This document shows, piece after piece, positions 31,796 to 40,633 of a DNA stretch of 64,000 nt. The number at the start of each line of letters is the position of its first letter. Positions within the stretch are counted from its first letter, which is position 1. Source of the stretch: Frateuria edaphi (GTDB lineage Bacteria > Pseudomonadota > Gammaproteobacteria > Xanthomonadales > Rhodanobacteraceae); NCBI RefSeq assembly GCF_021117405.1, contig NZ_CP088251.1, positions 2,728,001 to 2,792,000 on the forward strand. Direction: 5' to 3'. The position numbers and the translations under genes are program-made. The notes under the pieces are model-generated. The model saw only the letters and a program-made list of their open reading frames with translations. It was not told where the DNA came from and ran no database searches.

Positions 31796-33016
31796 TCATG
31801 CGCTGCGCGTGGCTTCCACTGGCGGCACCGATGCGGCGCGATGGGCCGGGCCGAACACGGCCACCTGTCCGAGCAGCCACAACGCGATGGCGCCGACGGG
31901 CAGGTAGTACCAGGGCATGCGGTCCATTTCGTAGTGCTGCATCAGGTACAGGTTGATGCCGAACGCGAGCACCATGCCCAGCAACACGCCGGCGCCGCTC
32001 AACAGGAAGTTCTCGGTGCGGAAGTAGCTCAGGATGTGGCTGCGCCGCGCGCCGACCGCGCGGCGGATGCCGATCTGGCGGCGGCGCTGCGCCACCCAGA
32101 AGCTGGTCAGGCCGACGATGCCGAAGGCAGTGACCGCCAGCATCACCACGCACACCAGCACCAGCATCCAGACCATGCTGGCGGCGCCGGAAAAGTACTC
32201 GCCACGCATGTCGGGAAACGTCTTGCCTTCGGCCACGGCACCGGGCTCCAGCCCGGCCAGCACGTCCTCGGCCTGGCGCGCGACGCGGTCGCGGTCGGCC
32301 GGCGCACTGCGCAGCACGTAATAGCCGAGCGCGCCGGTCGGCTGCATCGGGAAGAACGCCGCGTCATAGATGCCCGGCAGGCCCGCGCCGGCCTGCTTCG
32401 GGCGCAGCACGTTCGCCACCACGCCCACCACCTGGTACCAGTACCGGTCCACGTACATCTTCCGGCCGAGCGCCGACTGGCCGGGCCACAGCCGTTCGGC
32501 CAGGCGCTCGTTGACGATGGCCACGTGCGTTTCCGGCATGAAGGAGGAGCCCATCGATGCGGTGGCGTAGTCCTCTGCGGTGAACATGCGTCCCTGCTTG
32601 AGGCGCAGCTCCAGCGCGCGATCGGCGCCCTCGCCCAGCAGGTACACGTTGGAGTTGATGCTGGCCTTGTCGGTCGGCTTCATGTCCGCCCGCGTGGTGA
32701 AGTTGCTGTTCCAGCCGTTGCCGGACAGCGGCATGGTGTTGACCACCGCCACCGCCTCCACGCCGTCGATGCGGCGCAGCGCATCGAGGTTGCGCGGGAT
32801 CTCGCTGGCGGCGCGGTCGGAATCGGCGCCGGAGAGGGTGACCACGCTCAGGCCCTGCTCGTCGATCGCGTTGGGCAGGCGGATTTCGCCGGCGCGTTCG
32901 CTGATCATGAACACGGCATTGCACAGCACGGCGCAGGCCAGCGCGATTTCCAGCACGATGAGCAGCGCCGGGATGCGGTGCTTGCGGAGGCTGGCAAGGA
33001 TCGGTGCGATTTCCAT
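31796..33016 (-). CDS. MacB/FtsX-type ABC permease, B type, pair 3
   Basis: A 406-residue B-type permease beginning MEIAPILASLRKHRIPALLI. It has the same topology as its relatives, with RRRQIGIRRAVGARRSHILS as coupling segment and the tail ASVPPVEATRSA, the only B protein ending in Ala. The start at 33016 is selected by alignment with other B proteins; the frame runs on upstream but that sequence belongs to the A partner out of frame. It begins 8 bases after the A gene. Confidence 0.91.
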   Translation of the reverse strand: MEIAPILASLRKHRIPALLIVLEIALACAVLCNAVFMISERAGEIRLPNAIDEQGLSVVTLSGADSDRAASEIPRNLDALRRIDGVEAVAVVNTMPLSGNGWNSNFTTRADMKPTDKASINSNVYLLGEGADRALELRLKQGRMFTAEDYATASMGSSFMPETHVAIVNERLAERLWPGQSALGRKMYVDRYWYQVVGVVANVLRPKQAGAGLPGIYDAAFFPMQPTGALGYYVLRSAPADRDRVARQAEDVLAGLEPGAVAEGKTFPDMRGEYFSGAASMVWMLVLVCVVMLAVTAFGIVGLTSFWVAQRRRQIGIRRAVGARRSHILSYFRTENFLLSGAGVLLGMVLAFGINLYLMQHYEMDRMPWYYLPVGAIALWLLGQVAVFGPAHRAASVPPVEATRSA

Positions 33017-33024
33017 GCGAAACC

Positions 33025-34323
33025 TCAGGCGCTCTTCAACTGTGGCGCAGGCGAGACCACGCAGGCGCGCCAGGCCGGCAGCAGTCCCGCGACCAGCGCC
33101 GACACCAGCGCGACGATGAAGGTGAAAACGAACATCGAAACATCCAGCCGGGCCAGGCTGGCGTATTCGGCCGGCTGGTGGCGGATGCCCCACAGGCCCA
33201 GTTCGGCGACCGCCAGCCCGAGCAATCCGCCGGCCAGGCCGACCATCGCCGCTTCCACCATGAACTGTCCGAAGATCGCGCCCCGCGTGGCACCCAGCGC
33301 GCGGCGCACGCCGATCTCGCGCGAGCGGCGCAGGCATTTGGCCAGCAGCAGGCCGATGGTGTTGGTCACGCAGATCAGCAGGAAGCCGAAGGCAAGTCCG
33401 GCCTGCAGCCGCGCGTCGTCCGGCACCACGTTTTCGATGCGCAGCCACTGCAGCACGTCAGGCAGCGCGGTATCGGTGCGGTGGAAACGGCCCTGTGCGA
33501 TCTGCTCGCGCACGTAGCCGTCGAGGAAGCGCTTGTAATTGGCGACCGCGGTGGCGTCGGTCAGCTGCACCCACAGGCCCAGCCACATGCACGGGGCGGT
33601 CTCCAGATGCTCGATGTCGGCCGCTTCCCAGCAACTGATGTTGTTGGGATCGAGCTGTACCGCCCGTGCCGCGCGCAGCGGCAGGAAGGCGCCATCGCCG
33701 TCGCCGTAGCTGCGCCCGATGTTGATCGCGTAGAAGCGCGGCTGCGGTGAGAAGTGGTCGAGCACGCCGACCACGCGGAAGTCGTGGCCGTTCAGGCGCA
33801 GGGTGCGCCCGACGCTGTTGGCTCCGCCGAACAACTTCTGGTTGAGGAAGTCGGCGATCACCACCACCCGCGCGCCGGCGGCGTCGTCATCGGCGCTCCA
33901 GCCGCTGCCGTAGCGGAACGGGGCACCGAGCATCGGCAGGAAGTCGGCCGTGGTCATCACCGCATCGCCGAAGAACGGCCGCCCGCCCGCATCGCGCGAC
34001 TGGATCTTCGCCGAGCCCAGCGCCACCAGCGCCTGCCGCGGCGCGCGGTGCGCGTCGAACAGGTTGTTGGCGTCGACCCAGGTGAGGTTTTCCTGCGGCT
34101 TGCTTTCGCCGGGGATATAGCCGTTCTTCGGATACGGGTCGATCTGCGGGTAGTAAAGCTGCGCGCTGCGGCCAGGCAGCGGGTCGCCCGAGAGCAGCCG
34201 CAGCACGGTCAGCGTGGTGATGCAGGCGCCGATGCCCAGCGCCAGCGCCAGCACCATCAGCGTGGTGAGCACGCGGTTGCGGCCGAGGCTGCGCAAGGCA
34301 AGGTTGAGGTAATAGCCGAACAT
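33025..34323 (-). CDS. MacB/FtsX-type ABC permease, A type, pair 3
   Basis: A 432-residue A-type permease beginning MFGYYLNLALRSLGRNRVLT. The cysteine pair is in NISCWEAAD and TAPCMWLGLW. The coupling segment is RRSREIGVRRALGATRGAIF and the tail VSPAPQLKSA. Its N-terminal third (SGDPLPGRSAQLYYPQIDP) groups it with the A proteins of pairs 4-6 and not with pairs 1-2. Confidence 0.92.
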   Translation of the reverse strand: MFGYYLNLALRSLGRNRVLTTLMVLALALGIGACITTLTVLRLLSGDPLPGRSAQLYYPQIDPYPKNGYIPGESKPQENLTWVDANNLFDAHRAPRQALVALGSAKIQSRDAGGRPFFGDAVMTTADFLPMLGAPFRYGSGWSADDDAAGARVVVIADFLNQKLFGGANSVGRTLRLNGHDFRVVGVLDHFSPQPRFYAINIGRSYGDGDGAFLPLRAARAVQLDPNNISCWEAADIEHLETAPCMWLGLWVQLTDATAVANYKRFLDGYVREQIAQGRFHRTDTALPDVLQWLRIENVVPDDARLQAGLAFGFLLICVTNTIGLLLAKCLRRSREIGVRRALGATRGAIFGQFMVEAAMVGLAGGLLGLAVAELGLWGIRHQPAEYASLARLDVSMFVFTFIVALVSALVAGLLPAWRACVVSPAPQLKSA

Positions 34324-34343
34324 CCCAGGCTCCTGGCTATGCT

Positions 34344-34366
34344 CCCTCTCCCCCGCGGGCAGAGGG
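34344..34366. repeat. hairpin between permease pairs 2 and 3
   Basis: CCCTCT and AGAGGG enclose a CCC-GC-GGG inner pair in the 51-base junction upstream of the pair 3 A gene. Same family as the element at 39709-39734. Confidence 0.65.
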
Positions 34367-34374
34367 ACTCCAAG

Positions 34375-35607
34375 TCAAACGCTGCGCGTAGCCTCCACCG
34401 GAGGCACGCGCGAGGCCTTCACCGCCGGCGCCAGCACCGCTCCCTGCCCCAGCAACAGGAGCATCAGCACGCCGGCGACCAGGTAGAGCGGCGACATCGG
34501 CTGTGAACCCATCCGGATCACCAGCCACACATTCATCGACACCGCGAGCACCACGCCCAGCAGCACGCCGCCGAGGGTGATCAGCAGGTTTTCGGTAAGG
34601 AAGTAGCCGAGGATGTCGCGCTGGCGCGCCCCAAGCGCGCGGCGCACGCCGATCTGCCTGCGCCGCTGGCCGACCCAGAAGCTGGTCAGGCCGACGATGC
34701 CCGCGGCGGTGATCACCAGCAGCACGGCGCTGATGATGCCCATCAGGATCGCCATGCCGTAGTCGCCGTCGTAGGCGCGGTGGCGGACCTGGGCGAAGGT
34801 CATGATGCCGTCCTGCGCGGGGATGATCCGCATCGGACTCTGCGCGTAAAGCGCATCCTTCGCCTGGCGCATGGCATCGGCGAGCTGCCCCGGCCGCGCG
34901 CGCACCAGGTAGAACGTGCCGTCGCCGGTCAGGCGCGCCGGGACCAGCACGGCGTTGTAGGCATAGGGCTTGGCCCACACCCCGGTCATGTGCGCCTGCA
35001 GGGTGTCGGTGATGCCGATCACGGTCGAGGGCGCGTTGTCGTTGGACACGTAGATGGTCTTGCCCAGCGCCGAGCCGCCCGGAAAGAGGATCTCCGCCAA
35101 CCCCTTGCTGATGATGATCTGCCGGGCATGCATGCGGTCGGTGCCGCTCTGGCTGCCGACCTCGTCCGCGCTGAAGTTGCGGCCGGCGATCAGGCGCGCA
35201 CCCAACGTCGCGAGGGTATGCTCATCGGAGAAAAAGATCGCCGTGTCGGTGGTCATCTTGACCTGATCGGGGCTCAGCCGGACGAAGTTGTCCCAGCCCG
35301 AGCCGCGCAGCGGGAAGCTGTTGGAGGAACTGACCTCCTGCACGCTGCCGAGCTGGCGCAGCGCCTGCAGGTCGGCGCGCATGCGCGCGTCGGCGTCCTG
35401 CGAGGGCAGCTTCTCCGGCCAGTCGTTCTGGATCACGAACAGGTTCGACTCCTGCACGCCGCTGGGACGGTCCACCCGCACCAGCCGCTGCTGGATGATG
35501 AACAGCGCGTTGCACACGATTGCCAGCGTCAGGGCGATCTGCAGCGCAATGAGCGTGGTGCCGGCCTTGTGGCGGCGCAACGCGACGAGGATGGGTCCGA
35601 TTTGCAT
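34375..35607 (-). CDS. MacB/FtsX-type ABC permease, B type, pair 2
   Basis: A 410-residue B-type permease beginning MQIGPILVALRRHKAGTTLI. Helix 1 is ALQIALTLAIVCNALFIIQQ, nearly the same as in the pair 1 B protein. The coupling segment is RRRQIGVRRALGARQRDILG and the tail SRVPPVEATRSV. It begins 10 bases after its A partner. Confidence 0.92.
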   Translation of the reverse strand: MQIGPILVALRRHKAGTTLIALQIALTLAIVCNALFIIQQRLVRVDRPSGVQESNLFVIQNDWPEKLPSQDADARMRADLQALRQLGSVQEVSSSNSFPLRGSGWDNFVRLSPDQVKMTTDTAIFFSDEHTLATLGARLIAGRNFSADEVGSQSGTDRMHARQIIISKGLAEILFPGGSALGKTIYVSNDNAPSTVIGITDTLQAHMTGVWAKPYAYNAVLVPARLTGDGTFYLVRARPGQLADAMRQAKDALYAQSPMRIIPAQDGIMTFAQVRHRAYDGDYGMAILMGIISAVLLVITAAGIVGLTSFWVGQRRRQIGVRRALGARQRDILGYFLTENLLITLGGVLLGVVLAVSMNVWLVIRMGSQPMSPLYLVAGVLMLLLLGQGAVLAPAVKASRVPPVEATRSV

Positions 35608-35617
35608 GCTTGCCCCG

Positions 35618-36937
35618 TCAGTTGGACTTCAGTTGCCAGGCGGGCTGCACTTTCGCGGCGCGCCAGGTGGGATAGAGCGCGGCGATCATCGTGGCCAGGA
35701 TCGCCAGCAGCAGCGTCGACAGCATCAGCGACACGTCCACGTGCGCCAGTTGGGCGATTTCCGGCGAGAACAGCAGTCCCACCCCGCCGACGCCGACCGC
35801 GGTGAGCAACAGGCCCAGCACGCCGCCGGCGGCGCCGACGGTGCCCGCCTCGATGAGGAACTGGCGGTAGATCTCGCCCCGCGGGGCACCCAGTGCGCGA
35901 CGCACGCCGATCTCGGCGCTGCGGCGCATGAACTTGGCCAGCAGCAGCCCGATGGTGTTGACCAGGCAAATCACGAAGAAGCCGGCCGCCACGATCAGCG
36001 AGATGCGGCTTTCCGGCGGCACCACGTCCTCGAAGTCCAGCCAGTCGGCGACGTCGCGCAGGCGCACGTTCGGCGCCCAGCGGAACCGGCCGGCGCGCTG
36101 CTGCTCGGCGGCATAGCCCTCAAGGAAATTGCGATAGGCCGACACCTGCGCAGGCGTGTCCAGTTGCACCCACATCGGGATCCACGAGCACTCGCCGTGC
36201 AGCCAGCCTTCGCGTCCGGCGTCCACGCCCGTGTTGGGCGCACCGCCGCAGTTGTTGCGCCCGGCCGTGTCGATCTTCAGGTCGTCGGCGCGATGGAACG
36301 GAATGTAGATCTGCGCGGGTTCGTCGAAGGCCGAGCCGTCGAACAGGTCGAAGTAGCGCGGCTTCGGGTCCCAGTGCTGGGTGACCCCGACGACGCGGTA
36401 GGTGTGCCCGCTCAGGTCGATATCCCTGCCCACGCTGTCGGCGCCGCCGAACACCTGCTGGTTGAACTCGTGGCTGAGCACCACCACGCCGGTGCGGCGC
36501 GCGTCTTCCTGCGCCGACCAGCCCGAGCCGTACTGGAAGGGCACGTTGAACATGCCGAAGAAGTCGGCGTTGGTCGCGTAGCCGATCGCCTTCAGCGGCA
36601 GGCTGCGGTTGCCGCCGGGAAGCACCGCCAGCGCGATCGGGTAGAACAGGGTCTGGTGCGGCGCCTTGTGCGCGCGGACCAGCGCGTTGGCATCGGTGTA
36701 GGTCAGCGCCTCCGGCGGCTCACCGTCGTTGTTGTACTGCGGGCCGCGGTTGTCGACCAGCACGGTGAACAGCTGCGAGGACTTCTCCGGGATCGGGTTG
36801 CCCGACACCACCCGGAACACCGACCAGGTGATCATCGAGGCGGCCACGCCGAACCCGATCGCGACGACCATCAGGGCGGTCAGCACGGGGTTGCGGCGCA
36901 GGCTGCGCATGCCGAGTTGGAAGTAGTAACCGAACAT
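35618..36937 (-). CDS. MacB/FtsX-type ABC permease, A type, pair 2
   Basis: A 439-residue A-type permease beginning MFGYYFQLGMRSLRRNPVLT. The cysteine pair is in RNNCGGAP and HGECSWIPMW. Helix 1 (ALMVVAIGFGVAASMITWSV) is close to the pair 1 A protein. The coupling segment is RRSAEIGVRRALGAPRGEIY and the tail VQPAWQLKSN. The start at 36937 matches the other A proteins; the upstream open frame crosses two hairpin repeats and is not coding. Confidence 0.92.
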   Translation of the reverse strand: MFGYYFQLGMRSLRRNPVLTALMVVAIGFGVAASMITWSVFRVVSGNPIPEKSSQLFTVLVDNRGPQYNNDGEPPEALTYTDANALVRAHKAPHQTLFYPIALAVLPGGNRSLPLKAIGYATNADFFGMFNVPFQYGSGWSAQEDARRTGVVVLSHEFNQQVFGGADSVGRDIDLSGHTYRVVGVTQHWDPKPRYFDLFDGSAFDEPAQIYIPFHRADDLKIDTAGRNNCGGAPNTGVDAGREGWLHGECSWIPMWVQLDTPAQVSAYRNFLEGYAAEQQRAGRFRWAPNVRLRDVADWLDFEDVVPPESRISLIVAAGFFVICLVNTIGLLLAKFMRRSAEIGVRRALGAPRGEIYRQFLIEAGTVGAAGGVLGLLLTAVGVGGVGLLFSPEIAQLAHVDVSLMLSTLLLAILATMIAALYPTWRAAKVQPAWQLKSN

Positions 36938-36956
36938 CCAGGGTTCCCGTATTTTT

Positions 36957-37110
36957 GCTCCCTCTCCCCTTTTGGGGAGAGGATTGGGGTGAGGGGCCGG
37001 GCAGGGCGCGGACGTCCACGCCAGTCCCGAGTTCCAATCCCGCTTTCGATGGAGTGCCGGGCGAACCCCGCCCTTCACCCCAACCCCTCTCCCCTGAGGG
37101 AGAGGGGCTC
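36957..37110. repeat. two CCCTCTCCCC hairpins in inverted orientation between permease pairs 1 and 2
   Basis: The first stem is CCTCTCCCC-TTTT-GGGGAGAGG (36961-36982), followed by ATTGGGGTGAGGGGCC. The second is CCCCTCTCCC-CTGA-GGGAGAGGGG (37084-37107), preceded by CTTCACCCCAA. The two units face each other, about 100 bases apart, and fill the 177-base junction. On the minus strand the first has a short A/T loop and could slow transcription. Confidence 0.8.
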
Positions 37111-37114
37111 GGAA

Positions 37115-38347
37115 TCACACCGAGCGCGTCGCTTCCACCGGCGGCACGCGCGAGGCCTTCATCGCCGGCGCGAGCACCGCGCCCTGCCCCAGCAGCAGCA
37201 GCGCGATCACGCCCGCCGCGACGTACACCATCGACAGCCGCTCCATCTCGAAATGGCTCACCATCCACAGGTTCATGCCGATCGCCAGCGCGGCGCCCAG
37301 GATCACGCCGCCGGCGCCGATCAGCAGGTTCTCGGTGAGGAAGTAGGAAAGGATGTCGTGCTTGGTCGCGCCCAGCGCGCGGCGCACGCCGATCTGCTTG
37401 CGCCGCTGGCCGACCCAGAAGCTGGTCAGGCCGACGATGCCCGCGGCGGTGATCGCCAGCAGCACCGCGCAGACCACGCCCATCAGGATGGCCATGCCAC
37501 GGTCGCTCTTGTAGGCCTGCTCGCGGACTTCGGCGAAGGTGCGTACGCCACGTTCTTCCGGGATCACGCGCATGCGGTTGGTCTTGATCAGCAACGCCGG
37601 CACCGCCTTGGTGAGGCGTTCGAGCTGCCCGGGCTGGGTACGTACCAGGTAGCTGCCGAAGTTGCCGGTGAGCAGGCGGGGAATCAGCATCGAGTTCTCG
37701 GCGAAATTGTTCGCCCAGGAACCCGTCCACGGCACCTGCAGCCGATCGACGATGCCGATGATGGTGCTCGGCTTGGTCTGGCCGGAGTGGTACAGCACCT
37801 TGCCCAGGGCGTCGCCCTTCGGATAAAGCTTGTGGGCCAGCTCCCTGGTCACGATCACCACCGGCGTGGTGGTGAATTCCTTGGCGTCGACCCAGTCGAT
37901 CTCGTCCGGCCGGAAGTTGCGGCCCGCCACCAGGGTGAGGCCCATCGCGGCCAGCGCATGGTCGTCGGTGAAGTAGAGCGTGGTGTGCGCCATCTCCTTC
38001 TTCGCTTCCGGCGTGATGTTGATGCTGGTCGACCAGCCACCGCCGCGCAGCGGATAGGAGTTGGTCATGGTGGCATCGACCACGCCCGGCATGCGGCGCA
38101 GCGCCTCCAGGTCGGTCTTGCCCAGCGACGGCGTCGCCTTGTCGTCGGCGCCGACCCAGCGGTTGGCGACGGTCAACAGGTTGGTCTCGACCATGCCGGT
38201 CGGACGCGAGAGGTGCTCGGTCCGCTGCTGGATGATGAACAGTGCGTTGCACACGATCGCCAGGGTCAGCGCGATCTGCAGCGCGATCAGGACAGTGCCG
38301 GCCTTGTGGCGCTTGAGGGCGGCGAGAATGGGCTTGATCTGCAACAT
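37115..38347 (-). CDS. MacB/FtsX-type ABC permease, B type, pair 1
   Basis: A 410-residue B-type permease beginning MLQIKPILAALKRHKAGTVL. Helix 1 spans about 18-40; three C-terminal helices follow a periplasmic MacB-like domain. The coupling segment is RRKQIGVRRALGATKHDILS and the tail SRVPPVEATRSV. The ATG at 38347 is 8 bases from AAGGAGG; an in-frame ATG at 38353 is only 2 bases from it and is less likely. It is nearly collinear with the pair 2 B protein. Confidence 0.92.
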   Translation of the reverse strand: MLQIKPILAALKRHKAGTVLIALQIALTLAIVCNALFIIQQRTEHLSRPTGMVETNLLTVANRWVGADDKATPSLGKTDLEALRRMPGVVDATMTNSYPLRGGGWSTSINITPEAKKEMAHTTLYFTDDHALAAMGLTLVAGRNFRPDEIDWVDAKEFTTTPVVIVTRELAHKLYPKGDALGKVLYHSGQTKPSTIIGIVDRLQVPWTGSWANNFAENSMLIPRLLTGNFGSYLVRTQPGQLERLTKAVPALLIKTNRMRVIPEERGVRTFAEVREQAYKSDRGMAILMGVVCAVLLAITAAGIVGLTSFWVGQRRKQIGVRRALGATKHDILSYFLTENLLIGAGGVILGAALAIGMNLWMVSHFEMERLSMVYVAAGVIALLLLGQGAVLAPAMKASRVPPVEATRSV

Positions 38348-38361
38348 CGTCATCGCCTCCT

Positions 38362-39669
38362 TCAGTTGGACTTCAATTGCCAGGCAGGCTGGACCTGCGC
38401 GGCCCGCCAGGTGGGATAGAACGCCGCCAGCAGCGTGGCCAGCACGGCGGCGACGATGGTCAACGCGATCAGCGAGCCGTCCAGCGTGGCCAGCCGCGCG
38501 ATCTGCTCGTCGAACACCCAGCCCACGCCGAGCACGCCCAGGCCGGTCAGCAACAGGCCCAGCACGCCGCCGGTCAGGCCAACCGTGCCCGCCTCGATCA
38601 GGAACTGCGCGTAGATCTCGCGGCGCGAAGCACCCAGCGCCCGGCGCACGCCGATCTCCGGCGAACGGCGCATGAACTTGGCCAGCAGCAGGCCGATGGT
38701 GTTGACCAGGCAGATCAGCAGGAAGCCCAGCGAGACCAGCAGCGAGATCTTTGATTCCGGTGGCACGACCTTGTTGAAGTCCAGCCAGTCGGTGACGTTG
38801 CGCAGGCGCACGTTCGGCGCCCACTTGAAGCGGCCCGCACGCTGCTGTTCGGCGGCGTAGCCGGTGAGGAAGCGCTTGTAGGCATCGGCGTCGGCCCTGG
38901 CCGGAAGCTCGGCCCAGTACTCGATCCAGATGCACTCCGAGTGCAGCCAGTTGTCCCAACCGGGACCGGGCGTGTCGTTGCAGTTGTTGTTGCCGGCCGA
39001 CGGCATCTGCAGGTCGATCGCGCGGGTGAACGGAATGAACAGGCCGATCGGATCACCGAAGCCGCCGGTGTTGACCGGGTCGAAGAACAGCGGCTGCGGG
39101 TCCCATTCGCCGATCACCCCGGTGATGCGGTAGTCGTGCCCGTCCAGGTTGATCGTCTTGCCGACGCTGTTGCGGCCGTTGAACAGCTTGTCGTTGAGCT
39201 TCTTGCCGATCACCACCACCGCCGCGCGCGCGTCGTCCTGCGCCTGCGTCCACGGCCCGCCGTAGATGAACGGGACGTCGAACATGGCGAAAGCGTCGCC
39301 GTACCAGGCGTAGCTGTTTTCCTCGATCGGCAGGCGGCTGGCGTCGGCCGGGATCACCGACGGCGCGATCGGATAGAGCGCGGTCTGGCGCTTGGCCTTG
39401 TGCGCCTGCATGAAGGCCATGGCGTCGGTGTAGGTCAGTGCCGAGGGCGGCTCGCCCTGGTCGAGGTCTTCGGCCTTCCAGTTGGCGATCTGCACCGCGT
39501 AGAGCTGGTCGGATTTCTGCGGGATCGGATTGTTGGAGGTCGCCCGGAACACCGAGTAGGTGATCATCGAGGCGGCCACGCCGAAGCCGATGGCCATCAC
39601 CATCAACGCGGTCAGCAGCGGGTTGCGGCGGAGACTGCGCAGGCCAAGCTGGAAGTAGTAGGCGAACAT
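38362..39669 (-). CDS. MacB/FtsX-type ABC permease, A type, pair 1
   Basis: A 435-residue A-type permease, the first permease after the ATPase. Helix 1 is at about 18-42, the periplasmic domain runs to about residue 305, and three helices lie at about 308-332, 358-382 and 400-420. The periplasmic cysteine pair is C230 and C246 (GNNNCNDTP and HSECIWIEYW). The coupling segment RRSPEIGVRRALGASRREIY sits between helices 2 and 3, where MacB-type permeases contact the ATPase. The tail is VQPAWQLKSN. Confidence 0.92.
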   Translation of the reverse strand: MFAYYFQLGLRSLRRNPLLTALMVMAIGFGVAASMITYSVFRATSNNPIPQKSDQLYAVQIANWKAEDLDQGEPPSALTYTDAMAFMQAHKAKRQTALYPIAPSVIPADASRLPIEENSYAWYGDAFAMFDVPFIYGGPWTQAQDDARAAVVVIGKKLNDKLFNGRNSVGKTINLDGHDYRITGVIGEWDPQPLFFDPVNTGGFGDPIGLFIPFTRAIDLQMPSAGNNNCNDTPGPGWDNWLHSECIWIEYWAELPARADADAYKRFLTGYAAEQQRAGRFKWAPNVRLRNVTDWLDFNKVVPPESKISLLVSLGFLLICLVNTIGLLLAKFMRRSPEIGVRRALGASRREIYAQFLIEAGTVGLTGGVLGLLLTGLGVLGVGWVFDEQIARLATLDGSLIALTIVAAVLATLLAAFYPTWRAAQVQPAWQLKSN

Positions 39670-39708
39670 GTCGGGGTTTCCGGATAGGTGAAGTTGCCGC
39701 GCCCGCTC

Positions 39709-39734
39709 CCTCTCCCCGGCGAGCCGGGGAGAGG
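39709..39734. repeat. hairpin between the ATPase gene and permease pair 1
   Basis: A perfect 12-bp stem, CCTCTCCCCGGC with GCCGGGGAGAGG, with a GA loop, lies in the 80-base junction upstream of the pair 1 A gene. Confidence 0.8.
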
Positions 39735-39749
39735 CTCCATCGACAAGGC

Positions 39750-40463
39750 TCAGGCGTCGGCGACGCGCGCGTTGTGCGAGTGGAAGCGCGGCTCTTCGGA
39801 CAGGTCGACCACCTGGCCGTCGATGATGTGCACGTTGCGCTGGGCGCGGGCGGCGAGTTCCGGATCGTGGGTCACCATCACGATGGTGGCGCCCTCGCGA
39901 TGGATCTCCTCCAGCAGTTCCATCACGCCGCGGGCCATCTGCGTGTCCAGGTTGCCGGTCGGTTCGTCCGCCAGCAGCAGGCGCGGGCTGCCGGCCAATG
40001 CGCGGGCGATTGCCACGCGCTGCTGCTGGCCGCCGGAAAGCTCGGCCGGGTAATGCTTGGCGCGCGAGGCCAGGCCCACGCGCTCGAGCGCGTCCATGAT
40101 GCGCTGCTTGCGCTCGGCACCCTTCATGCCGCGGTAGCGCAACGGCACTTCGACGTTGTCGTACACGTTGAGGTCGGGGATCAGGTTGAACGCCTGGAAG
40201 ATGAAGCCGATCTTCTCGTTGCGGATCTTCGAGCGGGCGTTGTCGTTCAACTGGCTCACCTCGATGCCGTCGAGGTGGTAGTGGCCACCGGTGAAGGTCT
40301 CCAGCAGGCCGGCGATGGTCAGGAAGGTGGTCTTGCCCGAACCGGACGGGCCGGTGACGGCGACGAACTCGCCTTCCTTCACGTCGATGTTGAAGTCGCG
40401 CAGGGCGTAGGTCTCCACCACTTCAGTGCGGTAGACCTTGGACAGGTGGGTCATCTTGAGCAT
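39750..40463 (-). CDS. ABC transporter ATPase, MacB/LolD type
   Basis: A 237-residue stand-alone nucleotide-binding subunit. Walker A GPSGSGKTT (38-46), Q-loop Q90, signature LSGGQQQR (142-149), Walker B LLLADEP (E167) and H-loop H199 are all intact. It follows the MacB/LolD type in the GLLETFTGGHY and IGFIFQAFNLIPDL segments. It is the only ATPase encoded among twelve permeases, so it probably serves all of them. It follows the adaptor gene after 170 bases. Confidence 0.94.
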   Translation of the reverse strand: MLKMTHLSKVYRTEVVETYALRDFNIDVKEGEFVAVTGPSGSGKTTFLTIAGLLETFTGGHYHLDGIEVSQLNDNARSKIRNEKIGFIFQAFNLIPDLNVYDNVEVPLRYRGMKGAERKQRIMDALERVGLASRAKHYPAELSGGQQQRVAIARALAGSPRLLLADEPTGNLDTQMARGVMELLEEIHREGATIVMVTHDPELAARAQRNVHIIDGQVVDLSEEPRFHSHNARVADA

Positions 40464-40498
40464 GGTTACGTCCTTCGGTGGTGGTGGTAGTTCGTGCA

Positions 40499-40623
40499 GG
40501 GAACGGAGGATGGGGAACGGGTAGATGCGTCTGCGGCGTCTGGGGTTTCACCGCCCGGAGGTTTCCACGGCAAGGAGGCCGCCTCCGGATGCCACTCTTG
40601 CCTGTTCCCCATGCTCCGTTCCC
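40499..40623. repeat. long inverted repeat between adaptor and ATPase genes
   Basis: Outer arms GGGAACGGAGGATGGGGAAC (40499-40518) and GTTCCCCATGCTCCGTTCCC (40604-40623) pair over about 18 of 20 positions. The interior contains a further GGAGGC/GCCTCC pair. It may form a structured leader or partial terminator that sets the adaptor-to-ATPase ratio. Confidence 0.65.
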
Positions 40624-40633
40624 CGCCTTTCGG

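Noticed and set aside
28483-31956. Long plus-strand open frames opposite the permeases (also near 35288-38419 and 26054-28678)
   Set aside because: They cross several verified minus-strand genes and intergenic repeats and translate to low-complexity Arg/His/Gln-rich sequence, the usual shadow of high-GC coding DNA.
34344-39734. Regular hairpins at permease junctions as a CRISPR-like array
   Set aside because: Units are thousands of bases apart, differ in length and are separated by genes; there are no uniform spacers or cas genes.
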